DNA of 8,461 nt from Shewanellaceae bacterium (GTDB taxonomy: Bacteria; Pseudomonadota; Gammaproteobacteria; Enterobacterales; Shewanellaceae). The notes beneath the pieces were generated by a model. It ran no database searches, was not told the origin of the DNA, and saw only the letters and a list, made by a program, of their open reading frames with translations. The stretch lies in NCBI GenBank assembly GCA_016779685.1, contig JADHND010000064.1, positions 1-8,461 of the forward strand, in the 5' to 3' direction. Position numbers and translations under genes: made by a program. Shown here piece by piece: positions 1-6,444 of this stretch; within the stretch, counting starts at the first letter, position 1; every line of letters begins with the position of its first letter.

Positions 1-317
1 AAGGCTTTGGCGATCAGTTGATGCCCAAAACAAATACCGATGGTTTTAATGTGAGTTTGCTGGAGTGATTTTAAAAAGTGACATAGACCATCAATCCAAG
101 GTGCTCCCTCATTGACACTGTGATGACTACCCGAGATCAAATAGGCGTGGTGTGCGGTTGGGTGCAACGGGAGTTGTCCTTGATCGGCGCGATATGTCAC
201 GATCGAGCAAGTCGGCACGGTCTGCGTCAACAGATGTTGAAACAGCGTCGCACAGTTGCCAAACACCAGCTGCATACTGGCACTCATCGCATCGCATTGT
301 AACAGTCCAATGTTCAT
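1..317 (-). CDS. Class I glutamine amidotransferase-like protein, 5' part (3' end beyond the window)
   Basis: The first 105 codons are visible, starting MNIGLLQCD, and the gene runs off the left edge. Residues 57-64 (HAYLISGS) match the strand and oxyanion-loop region of GATase1 domains, and residues 93-100 (IGICFGHQ) are the nucleophile elbow, with Cys96 as the presumed catalytic nucleophile. The His and Glu of the triad would lie in the missing part, so activity cannot be judged. The family, related to the amidase domain of GMP synthase, typically releases ammonia from glutamine or cleaves gamma-glutamyl amides; the substrate is unknown here. The start at 317 is preferred because AGGGA lies about 8 nt upstream; an in-frame ATG at 341 would add 8 residues but has no clear ribosome site. 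The gene is divergent from the membrane-protein gene at 435. Confidence 0.8.
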   Translation of the reverse strand, partial: MNIGLLQCDAMSASMQLVFGNCATLFQHLLTQTVPTCSIVTYRADQGQLPLHPTAHHAYLISGSHHSVNEGAPWIDGLCHFLKSLQQTHIKTIGICFGHQLIAKA

Positions 318-434
318 CCCAACGTCCCTAACAAAATCCATTGTGAGCTGAGCCAGCTATACTTAGAAGATTGAGAACAAACAGCGCTCAGCCGTAGCTT
401 ATCAAGTATAGCATGCGAGCGCTGAGGTGAAGCT
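318..434. promoter_or_regulatory. Divergent intergenic region with interleaved inverted repeats
   Basis: This 117-bp spacer separates two divergent genes. It holds GCTATACTT (356-364) with its inverted copy AAGTATAGC (404-412), GCTGAGC (347-353) with GCTCAGC (386-392), and CAGCGCTC (382-389) with GAGCGCTG (417-424). The last arm touches the ribosome site GAGGTG (424-429) of the gene at 435. Both copies of the 9-bp repeat contain TATACT, a fair -10 hexamer pointing rightward at 358-363 and leftward at 410-405. Neither has a convincing -35 at normal spacing, so promoter assignment is tentative. Confidence 0.4.
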
Positions 435-1184
435 GTGAGATATGTTGATCGTGCTACTTTTTTAAATCAATTTGCCCAGCCTGAACAAAGACAGCATGCG
501 CTGGAGCGCTTGGCGCAACATCAGCAGACTTTGGTCGAAGGGCATCGCTTTCGAGCGGTGGCGAGTTGGATTTTTTTTGGTTTGGTGACATTGGCTTATG
601 CTGTGATGTCTTTAGTGCCTCAGGCTGCTGATGCACTGATCATGTTGAGTTGTTTTACGTGGTTGTTGACTTGTATTTGGTTGGGACAGACGCTTAGGCA
701 CGCTAATCAAATGAAAAACATCGCTGTCAAAATGAATTTATTAGGCGGCACCGATTTGACTGCTTTAGACGATAGTCTGGTCGTAAATCCGCTGCTGCAT
801 CTACCACCATCCACGGATTTGCATCCCGGTGAAATCATCTACAATCACACACCAGCGGTGGTATCGCAGGTTTGGTTAGCGTGGTTGAATATCTTGTGGT
901 GGAGTCTCTTATTGGTATTGGCGTTGCCACTGGCAGACTTGTTCACGGCCGAACCATGGTGGGTGCTGGGTTTGGTGGGTAGCTTCATTGGGATCAATGG
1001 CTTATATTGGTACAGTCTGCATGCGCCATTCATACAATTTGCGTCGCTCCATCGATATGCGTTGAGGCAGCGAGATCAGGCGCGTCCTTGGTATCAAAAC
1101 AGCAAAGGGTATCGGTCGCTGCGTGCCTACGGTATTTGGGCGAAGCGGCAACTTAAGCGCTGGTGGGCACGGCGTCAAGTGTAG
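435..1184 (+). CDS. Four-helix integral membrane protein of unknown function
   Basis: The 249-residue product is not recognised as a named family. Hydrophobic segments at about 41-61, 65-85, 146-168 and 174-195 form two helical hairpins separated by a 60-residue polar stretch. The N-terminal 40 residues are polar and Gln/His-rich, and the C-terminal tail (206-249) is strongly basic and Trp-rich (for example KRWWARRQ), so both ends probably face the cytoplasm. The start is GTG at 435 with GAGGTG five nt upstream. An in-frame TGA at 423-425 rules out an upstream extension, and the next Met in frame is at residue 58. The 3' end overlaps the convergent amidase gene by 32 bp. There are no enzyme motifs, so no function is proposed. 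Confidence 0.85.
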   Translation: MRYVDRATFLNQFAQPEQRQHALERLAQHQQTLVEGHRFRAVASWIFFGLVTLAYAVMSLVPQAADALIMLSCFTWLLTCIWLGQTLRHANQMKNIAVKMNLLGGTDLTALDDSLVVNPLLHLPPSTDLHPGEIIYNHTPAVVSQVWLAWLNILWWSLLLVLALPLADLFTAEPWWVLGLVGSFIGINGLYWYSLHAPFIQFASLHRYALRQRDQARPWYQNSKGYRSLRAYGIWAKRQLKRWWARRQV

Positions 1185-1944
1185 CTGAGGTGCTGTGGTA
1201 TTTATCCACCAAAGCGTAGAGAATAGCAATCGTCTCGCTGTCTAGTTGGCCATCGACCTTGCTGTTGCGAAAGTGCATTTGGAAAGCAGCAATGAGTTGC
1301 GCATAGCTGGTGTTGTCGGTTGGGGCGCGATAACCGTAGCGGACAAATTGAGCAATGATTTCGTCTTTAATGGGTAATTTTTGAAACTGATCCAAGTAAG
1401 CTTGTTTGGTGTCCTCGTCATACCATGCACCAATGTTATGTTCGAATAAGCGATGCCATGGGAATTTAGGCCCGGGATCTTGTTTGCGCCAGAAGGCAAT
1501 GTCGCTGTGACCCACCACATGGTTGGGGGTGATATCTGGGTGGCGAGTTAAAATGCTCTGACACAAACGGATCAACACATCAATTTGTTCAGTACACCAG
1601 TTTGGATACAGTATGTCTTGAGTCTGTGGGTTGACGTGCGGAATGTAGACATTTTCAATGCCAATAGAAGTGTCATTGAGGTTAGGCCGTTGTCCCCAAT
1701 GTGAATCTCCCGCATGCCAAGCGCGATGGTGTTCAGGCACGCACTGATAAACCTGTAGCTGTGGATGCGTATAAGTTGGATCATTTCTCTGTGGAATTAA
1801 GTAGTGGGCTGAGACCTCGGCGTTGCTGCCTGCCAGTAAATCCAGCGAGGTTTGAAAGTCCACGGCAGTGTAATGGAGTACCAAGTACTTTTCACGGCGA
1901 TCGTGTGCTGGAGACTGGCAATTAATGGTGGGAACTGGATTCAT
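1153..1944 (-). CDS. N-acetylmuramoyl-L-alanine amidase, AmiD-like (Amidase_2 fold), no signal peptide
   Basis: The product is a zinc amidase expected to cleave the bond between N-acetylmuramic acid and L-alanine of peptidoglycan or its fragments. Numbered from ATG at 1944 (263 aa), LVLHYTA gives zinc ligand His24, SIGIE gives the catalytic Glu97, VVGHSDIA gives His146, and KQDPGP gives Asp156. These correspond to the zinc site and catalytic residues of E. coli AmiD. After the catalytic domain (about 15-175), residues 195-250 (RYGY, AFQMHFR, DGQLDSET) resemble the AmiD C-terminal peptidoglycan-binding-like helical domain. Unlike E. coli AmiD, a lipoprotein, the N-terminus has no hydrophobic segment or lipobox. 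A TGA just upstream (1951-1953) limits any extension to a GTG at 1950, which adds two residues. The protein may act in the cytoplasm, like AmpD, or leave by another route. The 3' end overlaps the convergent membrane-protein gene. Confidence 0.9.
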   Translation of the reverse strand: MNPVPTINCQSPAHDRREKYLVLHYTAVDFQTSLDLLAGSNAEVSAHYLIPQRNDPTYTHPQLQVYQCVPEHHRAWHAGDSHWGQRPNLNDTSIGIENVYIPHVNPQTQDILYPNWCTEQIDVLIRLCQSILTRHPDITPNHVVGHSDIAFWRKQDPGPKFPWHRLFEHNIGAWYDEDTKQAYLDQFQKLPIKDEIIAQFVRYGYRAPTDNTSYAQLIAAFQMHFRNSKVDGQLDSETIAILYALVDKYHSTSATLDAVPTSA

Positions 1945-1989
1945 GCACACTCACTTTTAAGGCATTGATAACGGAAACAGCTTCACCTA

Positions 1990-2018
1990 AGTATAAAGGA
2001 GGGCGCTGTATTTAACAA
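1990..2018 (-). promoter_or_regulatory. Probable sigma-70 promoter of the amidase gene
   Basis: On the minus strand TTGTTA (2018-2013) and TATACT (1995-1990) are 17 nt apart, a good sigma-70 match. Transcription would begin near 1983, giving a leader of about 40 nt before ATG 1944. The leader begins with GGTGAAGCTGT, which also occurs at the start of the membrane-protein gene at 435. Confidence 0.5.
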
Positions 2019-2062
2019 ACGTCCCTTGGTACGTTGGGCATGCTAATCAGATAAAATAAGGT

Positions 2063-2068
2063 TATAAT
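2063..2068 (+). promoter_or_regulatory. Candidate -10 box of the cupredoxin gene
   Basis: A perfect TATAAT lies 35 nt before the preferred start at 2103. No good -35 hexamer is found at 16-18 nt; TTGGGC at 2034-2039 is 23 nt away, so an activator may be required. A TSS near 2075 would place the upstream ATG at 2067 outside the transcript, supporting 2103 as the start. Confidence 0.4.
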
Positions 2069-2102
2069 GAATAATCTGGAGTCTATACCAAGAGGAAAAA
2101 AA

Positions 2103-2585
2103 ATGAAGACATTCCAACAGACCGTTTTAGTGATTACATTGCTGTCCAGCGTTCATGGTTATGCTAAGGATCACCATCATCATCAAGACAAGCATTATCA
2201 TTCTGATGCCAGTAAAGCGGCTAAGCCAGAGCAAGCGCAGCGGGTGATAGAAGTGATTGCGACTGATGACATGCGGTTTCAGTTTAAGCCAAGTTTAGCC
2301 GAAAAGCCGATTCGACATGGTGAAATCATCACCTTTGAAGTAGAAAACGAGGGCAAAGTGACCCATGAGTTTTCAATTGACGATGGCCATGGCACCAAAA
2401 TGCACCGCGCTATGATGCAGAAAAACCCGAAGATGAAGCACACGGATAGCAACACCTTGGTGCTTAAGGCGGGTGAATCAGGCAGCATCACTCGTCAGTT
2501 CACCAAGCGTCGAGCCATGGTGTTTAGCTGTAATGAGGCCGGCCACTATGAAGCAGGTATGTATAACAAACAGCAAATAAAGTGA
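2103..2585 (+). CDS. Secreted His/Met-rich cupredoxin-domain copper protein
   Basis: The 160-residue product begins with a signal peptide (Lys2, hydrophobic 7-17, likely cleavage after GYA21), so it should act in the periplasm. A His-rich segment follows (DHHHHQDKHYH, 23-33), then a cupredoxin domain. Type 1 copper ligands are visible: His88 in THEFSI, then Cys143, His148 and Met153 in FSCNEAGHYEAGM. A Met/His-rich loop (about 99-113, Met100, 104, 105, 111) adds possible Cu(I) ligands. The family includes periplasmic copper-tolerance proteins such as CopI as well as electron carriers. The His- and Met-rich additions favour copper binding or detoxification, which is inference. The start at 2103 is chosen for the AGAGGA site at 2091-2096 and the signal peptide; an in-frame ATG at 2067 would place 12 polar residues before it. 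It ends 3 bp from the convergent transporter gene. Confidence 0.85.
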   Translation: MKTFQQTVLVITLLSSVHGYAKDHHHHQDKHYHSDASKAAKPEQAQRVIEVIATDDMRFQFKPSLAEKPIRHGEIITFEVENEGKVTHEFSIDDGHGTKMHRAMMQKNPKMKHTDSNTLVLKAGESGSITRQFTKRRAMVFSCNEAGHYEAGMYNKQQIK

Positions 2586-2588
2586 CCG

Positions 2589-3485
2589 CTAGGATGTTCT
2601 TTTCATAGCGAGAGGTTCGACACGTTGCTGTTCATAGCGAGTAATGAAGGTGATTGCACCAATAATCACCACTGCGCCTAACCATAATCTGCCTGGCGGC
2701 GCCCATCCAAATACCCACCAACCAGCGAGGACGTTGATGGGTAATTTGAGATGATCAAAAGGCTGAATAAACGAGGCATCGGCAACGGTGTAGGCTTTAG
2801 CCACCGCGAGTTGGGCCAAAGCAGTGAGCAGTCCGATAACAGCAAACAGCGCCCAGCTAAAGGTGGCAGTTGGCCAATCCCAATGAGGCCAGGCCAGTAG
2901 AATATTAAAGGGTGTCGTGAGGGCAAATAAATAAATGACCATGGTGGTGGGGGTGTCTTGGCGTGACATTTTTTTAACCATTAAAGCGTAGACTGCCCAG
3001 AAAAAGGCGGCCGCTAAAGGGCACAAGGTAATCCAATTAAAATCAGCTGCCCACGGTTCCAAAATCAACATGGCGCCCATAAAGCCGACGCCGGTAGCAC
3101 TATAGCGGGCTGCACCGACTTGTTCTTTGAGAAACCAAGCCGAACCTAAAGTAGCGAATAGAGGTGAGGTCATGAGTAAGGCGATGCCTTGCCAAATGGG
3201 AATGGGGTAGGCTAAAGAATAAATCCAAAATTGAATCCCTATCACAGCCATGACAATCCGCAGCAAATGCCATAATTTTTGTTGGTTATAGAAGACCGCT
3301 TGGAAATCGGCTTTAGACAGCCAAGGGCACATCATGAGCAGAGCTAAGCCATACTGAATGACGCTGATCATCGTGGAACTCAGGCCGAAGTTCTGGCTGA
3401 GGTATTGAGTGAGGGTGTTGATGATCGCAAAGGCAACGCCAGCGATAACCATCAACAGCGCTCCTTGTGATGGGTGATGCGACAT
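2589..3485 (-). CDS. EamA/DMT-superfamily inner-membrane transporter
   Basis: The 298-residue, very hydrophobic protein has about ten membrane helices in two EamA-like repeats (roughly 8-140 and 150-285), the standard size and layout of drug/metabolite transporters. Typical marks are the end of the first repeat (WFLKEQVGAARYSATGVGFMGAMLI, read at about 117-141), a charged link (VKKMSRQD), and a second-repeat segment (ASFIQPFDHLKLP) where relatives often have a Pro-containing motif before the last helices. Members export amino acids, metabolites or drugs, or take up nucleotides; substrate cannot be predicted from sequence. The ATG at 3485 has only a weak purine-rich site upstream (AAAGAAG). 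It is transcribed towards the cupredoxin gene, and no clear hairpin terminator is visible between the two. Confidence 0.88.
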   Translation of the reverse strand: MSHHPSQGALLMVIAGVAFAIINTLTQYLSQNFGLSSTMISVIQYGLALLMMCPWLSKADFQAVFYNQQKLWHLLRIVMAVIGIQFWIYSLAYPIPIWQGIALLMTSPLFATLGSAWFLKEQVGAARYSATGVGFMGAMLILEPWAADFNWITLCPLAAAFFWAVYALMVKKMSRQDTPTTMVIYLFALTTPFNILLAWPHWDWPTATFSWALFAVIGLLTALAQLAVAKAYTVADASFIQPFDHLKLPINVLAGWWVFGWAPPGRLWLGAVVIIGAITFITRYEQQRVEPLAMKRTS

Positions 3486-3540
3486 AGATGACTTCTTTGA
3501 TCAGAAAATTTAGTGTATGAAAAACAATCGAACTTTCGTT

Positions 3541-3570
3541 ATTGTAGCAAATTCGCCACCTAAGACGCAA
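3541..3570 (-). promoter_or_regulatory. Probable promoter of the DMT transporter gene
   Basis: On the minus strand TTGCGT (3570-3565) and TACAAT (3546-3541) are 18 nt apart. TGC directly before TACAAT makes an extended -10. The expected TSS near 3534 leaves a leader of about 50 nt before the ATG at 3485. Confidence 0.5.
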
Positions 3571-3592
3571 TGAACATAAGCCGAATCGAAAG

Positions 3593-3624
3593 AAACAGCT
3601 GAGTTGCGACCTTCAGCGCTGTTT
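3593..3624 (+). promoter_or_regulatory. Terminator-like hairpin upstream of acnB
   Basis: AAACAG and CTGA (3593-3602) pair with TCAG and CTGTTT (3613-3616 and 3619-3624), with a 2-nt CG bulge and a 10-nt loop. TTTTAATCT follows. No plus-strand gene lies upstream to be terminated, so it is either a leader or attenuator element, an operator, or a block to stray transcription into acnB. Confidence 0.3.
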
Positions 3625-3661
3625 TAATCTCTATAAGGTTAATTTTTTCTATAAAAAGTTG

Positions 3662-3686
3662 AAGTTAAAATTTTAATTTTTAACTT
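3662..3686. repeat. Inverted repeat in the acnB promoter region
   Basis: Nine-bp perfect arms AAGTTAAAA (3662-3670) and TTTTAACTT (3678-3686) flank a 7-nt AT spacer. The symmetry and position beside the candidate acnB promoters fit a dimeric regulator site, but the sequence is AT-rich, so chance symmetry is possible. No known operator consensus is matched with confidence. Confidence 0.35.
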
Positions 3687-3789
3687 AGGTAGCGTATCAT
3701 AGAGCTAATGTTAAATAAAAAACATAAAATGAATCATAATTTAATATATTATCATTTTATCGATCACAAGATGTGGGAGAAGAAATTTC

Positions 3790-6393
3790 GTGTTAGAAGC
3801 CTATCAAATTCATGTTCAAGAAAGAGCGGCACAGGGTATTGTAGCAAAGCCTCTAGATGCCCATCAGGCAGCTGCGCTCATCAAAGCCATCAAAGAAGCC
3901 AGTTCTGATCCAGACAACACTATGTTGGATTTATTGTCTCAGCGTATTCCACCAGGCGTGGATGAAGCTGCATATGTCAAAGGTGCTTTTTTAGCTGATA
4001 TCGCGCAGGACAAAGAGAAAAATAAACTCATTAGCCGTGAACAGGCCACTCAATGGTTGGGTACCATGCAAGGGGGCTATAACATTCAACCTTTAGTGGC
4101 TTTATTAGATGATGCTGATTTAGCATCGATTGCTGCTAAGGCATTGGAAAATACCTTGCTGATGTTTGACGCCTTTCATGATGTGGTCGAAAAGATGAAA
4201 GCAGGTAACGCAGCCGCGAAGCAAGTGGTGGAATCGTGGGCAGACGCCAACTGGTTTTTAAATCGACCTAAGCTGGCAGATAAAATCACCCTAACTGTTT
4301 TCAAAGTTCCGGGTGAAACCAACACCGATGATCTATCCCCTGCACAAGATGCGTGGTCACGTCCTGATATCCCGTTACATGCCTTGGCCATGTTAAAAAT
4401 TACCCGTGATGGCATTACACCAGACGATGACGGCCATGTTGGCCCCATGAAAAAAATTGAAGAACTTAAAGCGTTGGGGCATCCATTGGTTTATGTGGGA
4501 GATGTCGTTGGTACTGGCTCATCGCGAAAATCAGCCACCAACTCGGTGTTGTGGTTGATGGGTCAAGACATTCCCTTCGTCCCTAATAAGCGCGCGGGTG
4601 GTTTTTGCTTTGGGACTAAGATTGCGCCGATTTTTTTCAACACGATGGAAGATGCTGGCGCCTTACCGATTGAAATGCCCGTTGATGAGATGGAAATGGG
4701 TGATGTGATTGATTTTTATCCGTATGAAGGCAAAGTTAAGCGTCATCAAACCGATGAGGTGATTGCTGAATTTGCATTAAAAACAGATGTGTTGTTGGAT
4801 GAAGTGCGTTCAGGCGGTCGGATCCCCTTAATCATTGGGCGCGCTTTGACGGACCGGGCTTGCAAAGCTTTGGATCGTGAACCCTCAGATGTGTTCTTGC
4901 GCCCCAAAGATGTGAGTGATACCGGCAAGGGCTATACCTTAGCTCAGAAAATGGTCGGCAAAGCTTGTGGTGTGCAGGGCATTCGCCCCGGTCAATACTG
5001 CGAACCCTTCATGACCACAGTCGGCTCACAAGACACCACTGGCCCGATGACACGTGATGAATTGAAAGACTTGGCTTGCTTAGGTTTTAGTGCGGATTTG
5101 ACCATGCAATCTTTTTGTCATACTGCGGCTTACCCCAAGCCAGTCGATGTTGAAACCCATCATACCTTGCCTGATTTTATTATGAATCGTGGCGGCGTTT
5201 CTTTACGTCCTGGTGATGGTGTGATCCATTCTTGGCTCAATCGTATGCTACTACCCGATACTGTCGGCACTGGTGGCGATTCGCACACGCGTTATCCTTT
5301 AGGCATCTCGTTTCCTTCGGGCTCTGGCTTGGTGGCGTTTGCGGCGGCGACCGGTGTCATGCCGCTTGACATGCCACCGTCTGTGCTGGTGCGCTTCAAA
5401 GGTGAGATGCAACCAGGAATTACTTTGCGAGATTTGGTGCATGCGATTCCGCTGGTGGCCATTGAAAAGGGTTTATTGACCGTTGAGAAAAAAGGCAAGA
5501 AGAATATCTTCTCAGGTAAAATTTTAGAAATTGAAGGCCTTGAAAACTTAAAAGTTGAGCAGGCTTTTGAGCTGTCAGATGCCTCAGCTGAAAGAAGTGC
5601 AGCTGGTTGTACCATTAAGCTCAACAAAGAGCCCATCATTGAGTATATGAGTTCTAACATCGTGATGTTCAAATGGATGATTGCCGAAGGTTATGGTGAT
5701 CGTCGTACTATCGAGCGTCGTATTGAAGCGATGGAAGCTTGGTTAGCCAATCCTGAACTCTTGAGTGCCGATGCTGATGCAGAGTACGAAGAAATCATCG
5801 AGATTGATTTGAAAGACATTCAAGAACCGATTTTATGTGCGCCGAATGATCCCGATGCAGCTTGTAAGCTCTCCAGTGTCGCAGGAGATGCGGTGCAAGA
5901 GGTGTTTATTGGTTCATGTATGACCAACATCGGTCATTTTCGGGCAGCTGGCAATTTGCTAAATGAATTTAAAGGTCAGCTCACCACTCGTTTGTGGATC
6001 GTTCCGCCCACGAAGATGGATCAGCAACAACTGATCGATGAAGGTTACTACGGTATTTTCGGCAGGGTTGGTGCGCGTACTGAAATGCCAGGTTGCTCTT
6101 TGTGTATGGGAAACCAAGCTCGTGTCGCTGATAAATCTACGGTGGTTTCTACCTCAACGCGTAATTTTCCTAATCGGATGGGCGCAGGTGCAAACGTCTA
6201 TTTGTCTTCGGCTGAGTTAGCCGCCGTGGCTGCCATTAAAGGTCGACTACCCACAGTCCAAGAGTACATGGATTATGTGAAAAAGTTGGATACCATGAAG
6301 TCTGAAACCTATCGGTATTTGAACTTTAATGAAATGCAGACCTACACCGATATTGCTGACAAGGTTCAAGTCAGTAAACAAGGCAAGGTTTAA
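3790..6393 (+). CDS. acnB: Aconitate hydratase B (bifunctional aconitase/2-methylisocitrate dehydratase)
   Basis: AcnB interconverts citrate and isocitrate via cis-aconitate in the TCA cycle, using a [4Fe-4S] cluster in the cytoplasm. The 867-residue protein aligns with E. coli AcnB (865 aa) almost throughout. The order is an N-terminal HEAT-like domain (about 1-160), the swivel domain (about 165-370, with GTGSSRKSATNS), then the catalytic domains. Cluster ligands are Cys710 (GSCMTN), Cys769 and Cys772 (GCSLCMGN); GGDSHTR at 496-501 is also conserved. The start is GTG at 3790, giving MLEAYQIH as in the family, with GGGAGA at 3775-3780. In E. coli AcnB also acts as an iron- and oxidation-sensitive RNA-binding regulator once its cluster is lost; whether that holds here is unknown. 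It appears monocistronic, with a hairpin terminator directly behind it. Confidence 0.98.
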   Translation: MLEAYQIHVQERAAQGIVAKPLDAHQAAALIKAIKEASSDPDNTMLDLLSQRIPPGVDEAAYVKGAFLADIAQDKEKNKLISREQATQWLGTMQGGYNIQPLVALLDDADLASIAAKALENTLLMFDAFHDVVEKMKAGNAAAKQVVESWADANWFLNRPKLADKITLTVFKVPGETNTDDLSPAQDAWSRPDIPLHALAMLKITRDGITPDDDGHVGPMKKIEELKALGHPLVYVGDVVGTGSSRKSATNSVLWLMGQDIPFVPNKRAGGFCFGTKIAPIFFNTMEDAGALPIEMPVDEMEMGDVIDFYPYEGKVKRHQTDEVIAEFALKTDVLLDEVRSGGRIPLIIGRALTDRACKALDREPSDVFLRPKDVSDTGKGYTLAQKMVGKACGVQGIRPGQYCEPFMTTVGSQDTTGPMTRDELKDLACLGFSADLTMQSFCHTAAYPKPVDVETHHTLPDFIMNRGGVSLRPGDGVIHSWLNRMLLPDTVGTGGDSHTRYPLGISFPSGSGLVAFAAATGVMPLDMPPSVLVRFKGEMQPGITLRDLVHAIPLVAIEKGLLTVEKKGKKNIFSGKILEIEGLENLKVEQAFELSDASAERSAAGCTIKLNKEPIIEYMSSNIVMFKWMIAEGYGDRRTIERRIEAMEAWLANPELLSADADAEYEEIIEIDLKDIQEPILCAPNDPDAACKLSSVAGDAVQEVFIGSCMTNIGHFRAAGNLLNEFKGQLTTRLWIVPPTKMDQQQLIDEGYYGIFGRVGARTEMPGCSLCMGNQARVADKSTVVSTSTRNFPNRMGAGANVYLSSAELAAVAAIKGRLPTVQEYMDYVKKLDTMKSETYRYLNFNEMQTYTDIADKVQVSKQGKV

Positions 6394-6398
6394 TCGAG

Positions 6399-6434
6399 AA
6401 GCGATCGTGATGTGGTTATCACGGTCGCTTTATT
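6399..6434 (+). terminator. Hairpin terminator of acnB
   Basis: AAGCGATCGTGAT (6399-6411) pairs with ATCACGGTCGCTT (6418-6430) as a 13-bp stem with one G-U pair and a 6-nt loop. The short tail TTTATT follows, and the stem starts 5 nt after the acnB stop. It also lies just past the convergent rsd stop, where on the minus strand the tail is poor (CTTCTCG), so it serves acnB best. Confidence 0.75.
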
Positions 6435-6444
6435 AGGCCAAGTG

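Larger units (their letters stand above)
3486..3789. other. 304-bp gene-free region between the DMT transporter gene and acnB
   Basis: No convincing coding sequence lies here. The left part carries the transporter promoter on the minus strand. The right part is very AT-rich and forms the acnB upstream region. It contains a terminator-like hairpin (3593-3624), the inverted repeat AAGTTAAAA/TTTTAACTT (3662-3670 and 3678-3686) and the perfect palindrome TAATATATTA (3742-3751). Weak acnB promoter candidates are TTTTAA (3671-3676) with TATCAT (3695-3700), spacing 18, and TTGAAG (3659-3664) with TAACTT (3681-3686), spacing 16. I cannot choose between them. Either would give a leader of about 80-100 nt. 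Confidence 0.6.

Noticed and set aside
120..302. Plus-strand open frame of 60 codons near the left edge
   Set aside because: It is antisense to the amidotransferase gene, whose GICFGHQ motif and start are clear on the minus strand.
2018..2041. Words AACGTCCCT and ACGTTGGG shared with the amidotransferase start region (318-329)
   Set aside because: The matches are 8-9 nt and their orientations are inconsistent with one collinear duplication, so they add little to the upstream similarity reported.
2067..2102. Longer cupredoxin start at ATG 2067
   Set aside because: It puts 12 polar residues before the signal peptide, and the ATG overlaps a perfect TATAAT box. ATG 2103 has a better ribosome site.
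2602..2641. TTCATAGCGAG repeated at 2602-2612 and 2631-2641
   Set aside because: Only two copies occur, in different reading frames of the transporter's 3' end; most likely coincidence.
3731..3760. Fur-box-like AT-rich sequence before acnB
   Set aside because: Only loose agreement with the 19-bp Fur consensus in very AT-rich DNA; such matches are expected by chance.
3708..3908. 66-codon plus-strand frame overlapping the acnB start
   Set aside because: It enters acnB in another frame, and its upstream part is low-complexity AT-rich sequence (Asn, Lys, His, Ile). It has no clear ribosome site.
5292..5672. 126-codon minus-strand frame inside acnB
   Set aside because: It is antisense to highly conserved AcnB sequence, with no start signals or recognisable protein features.
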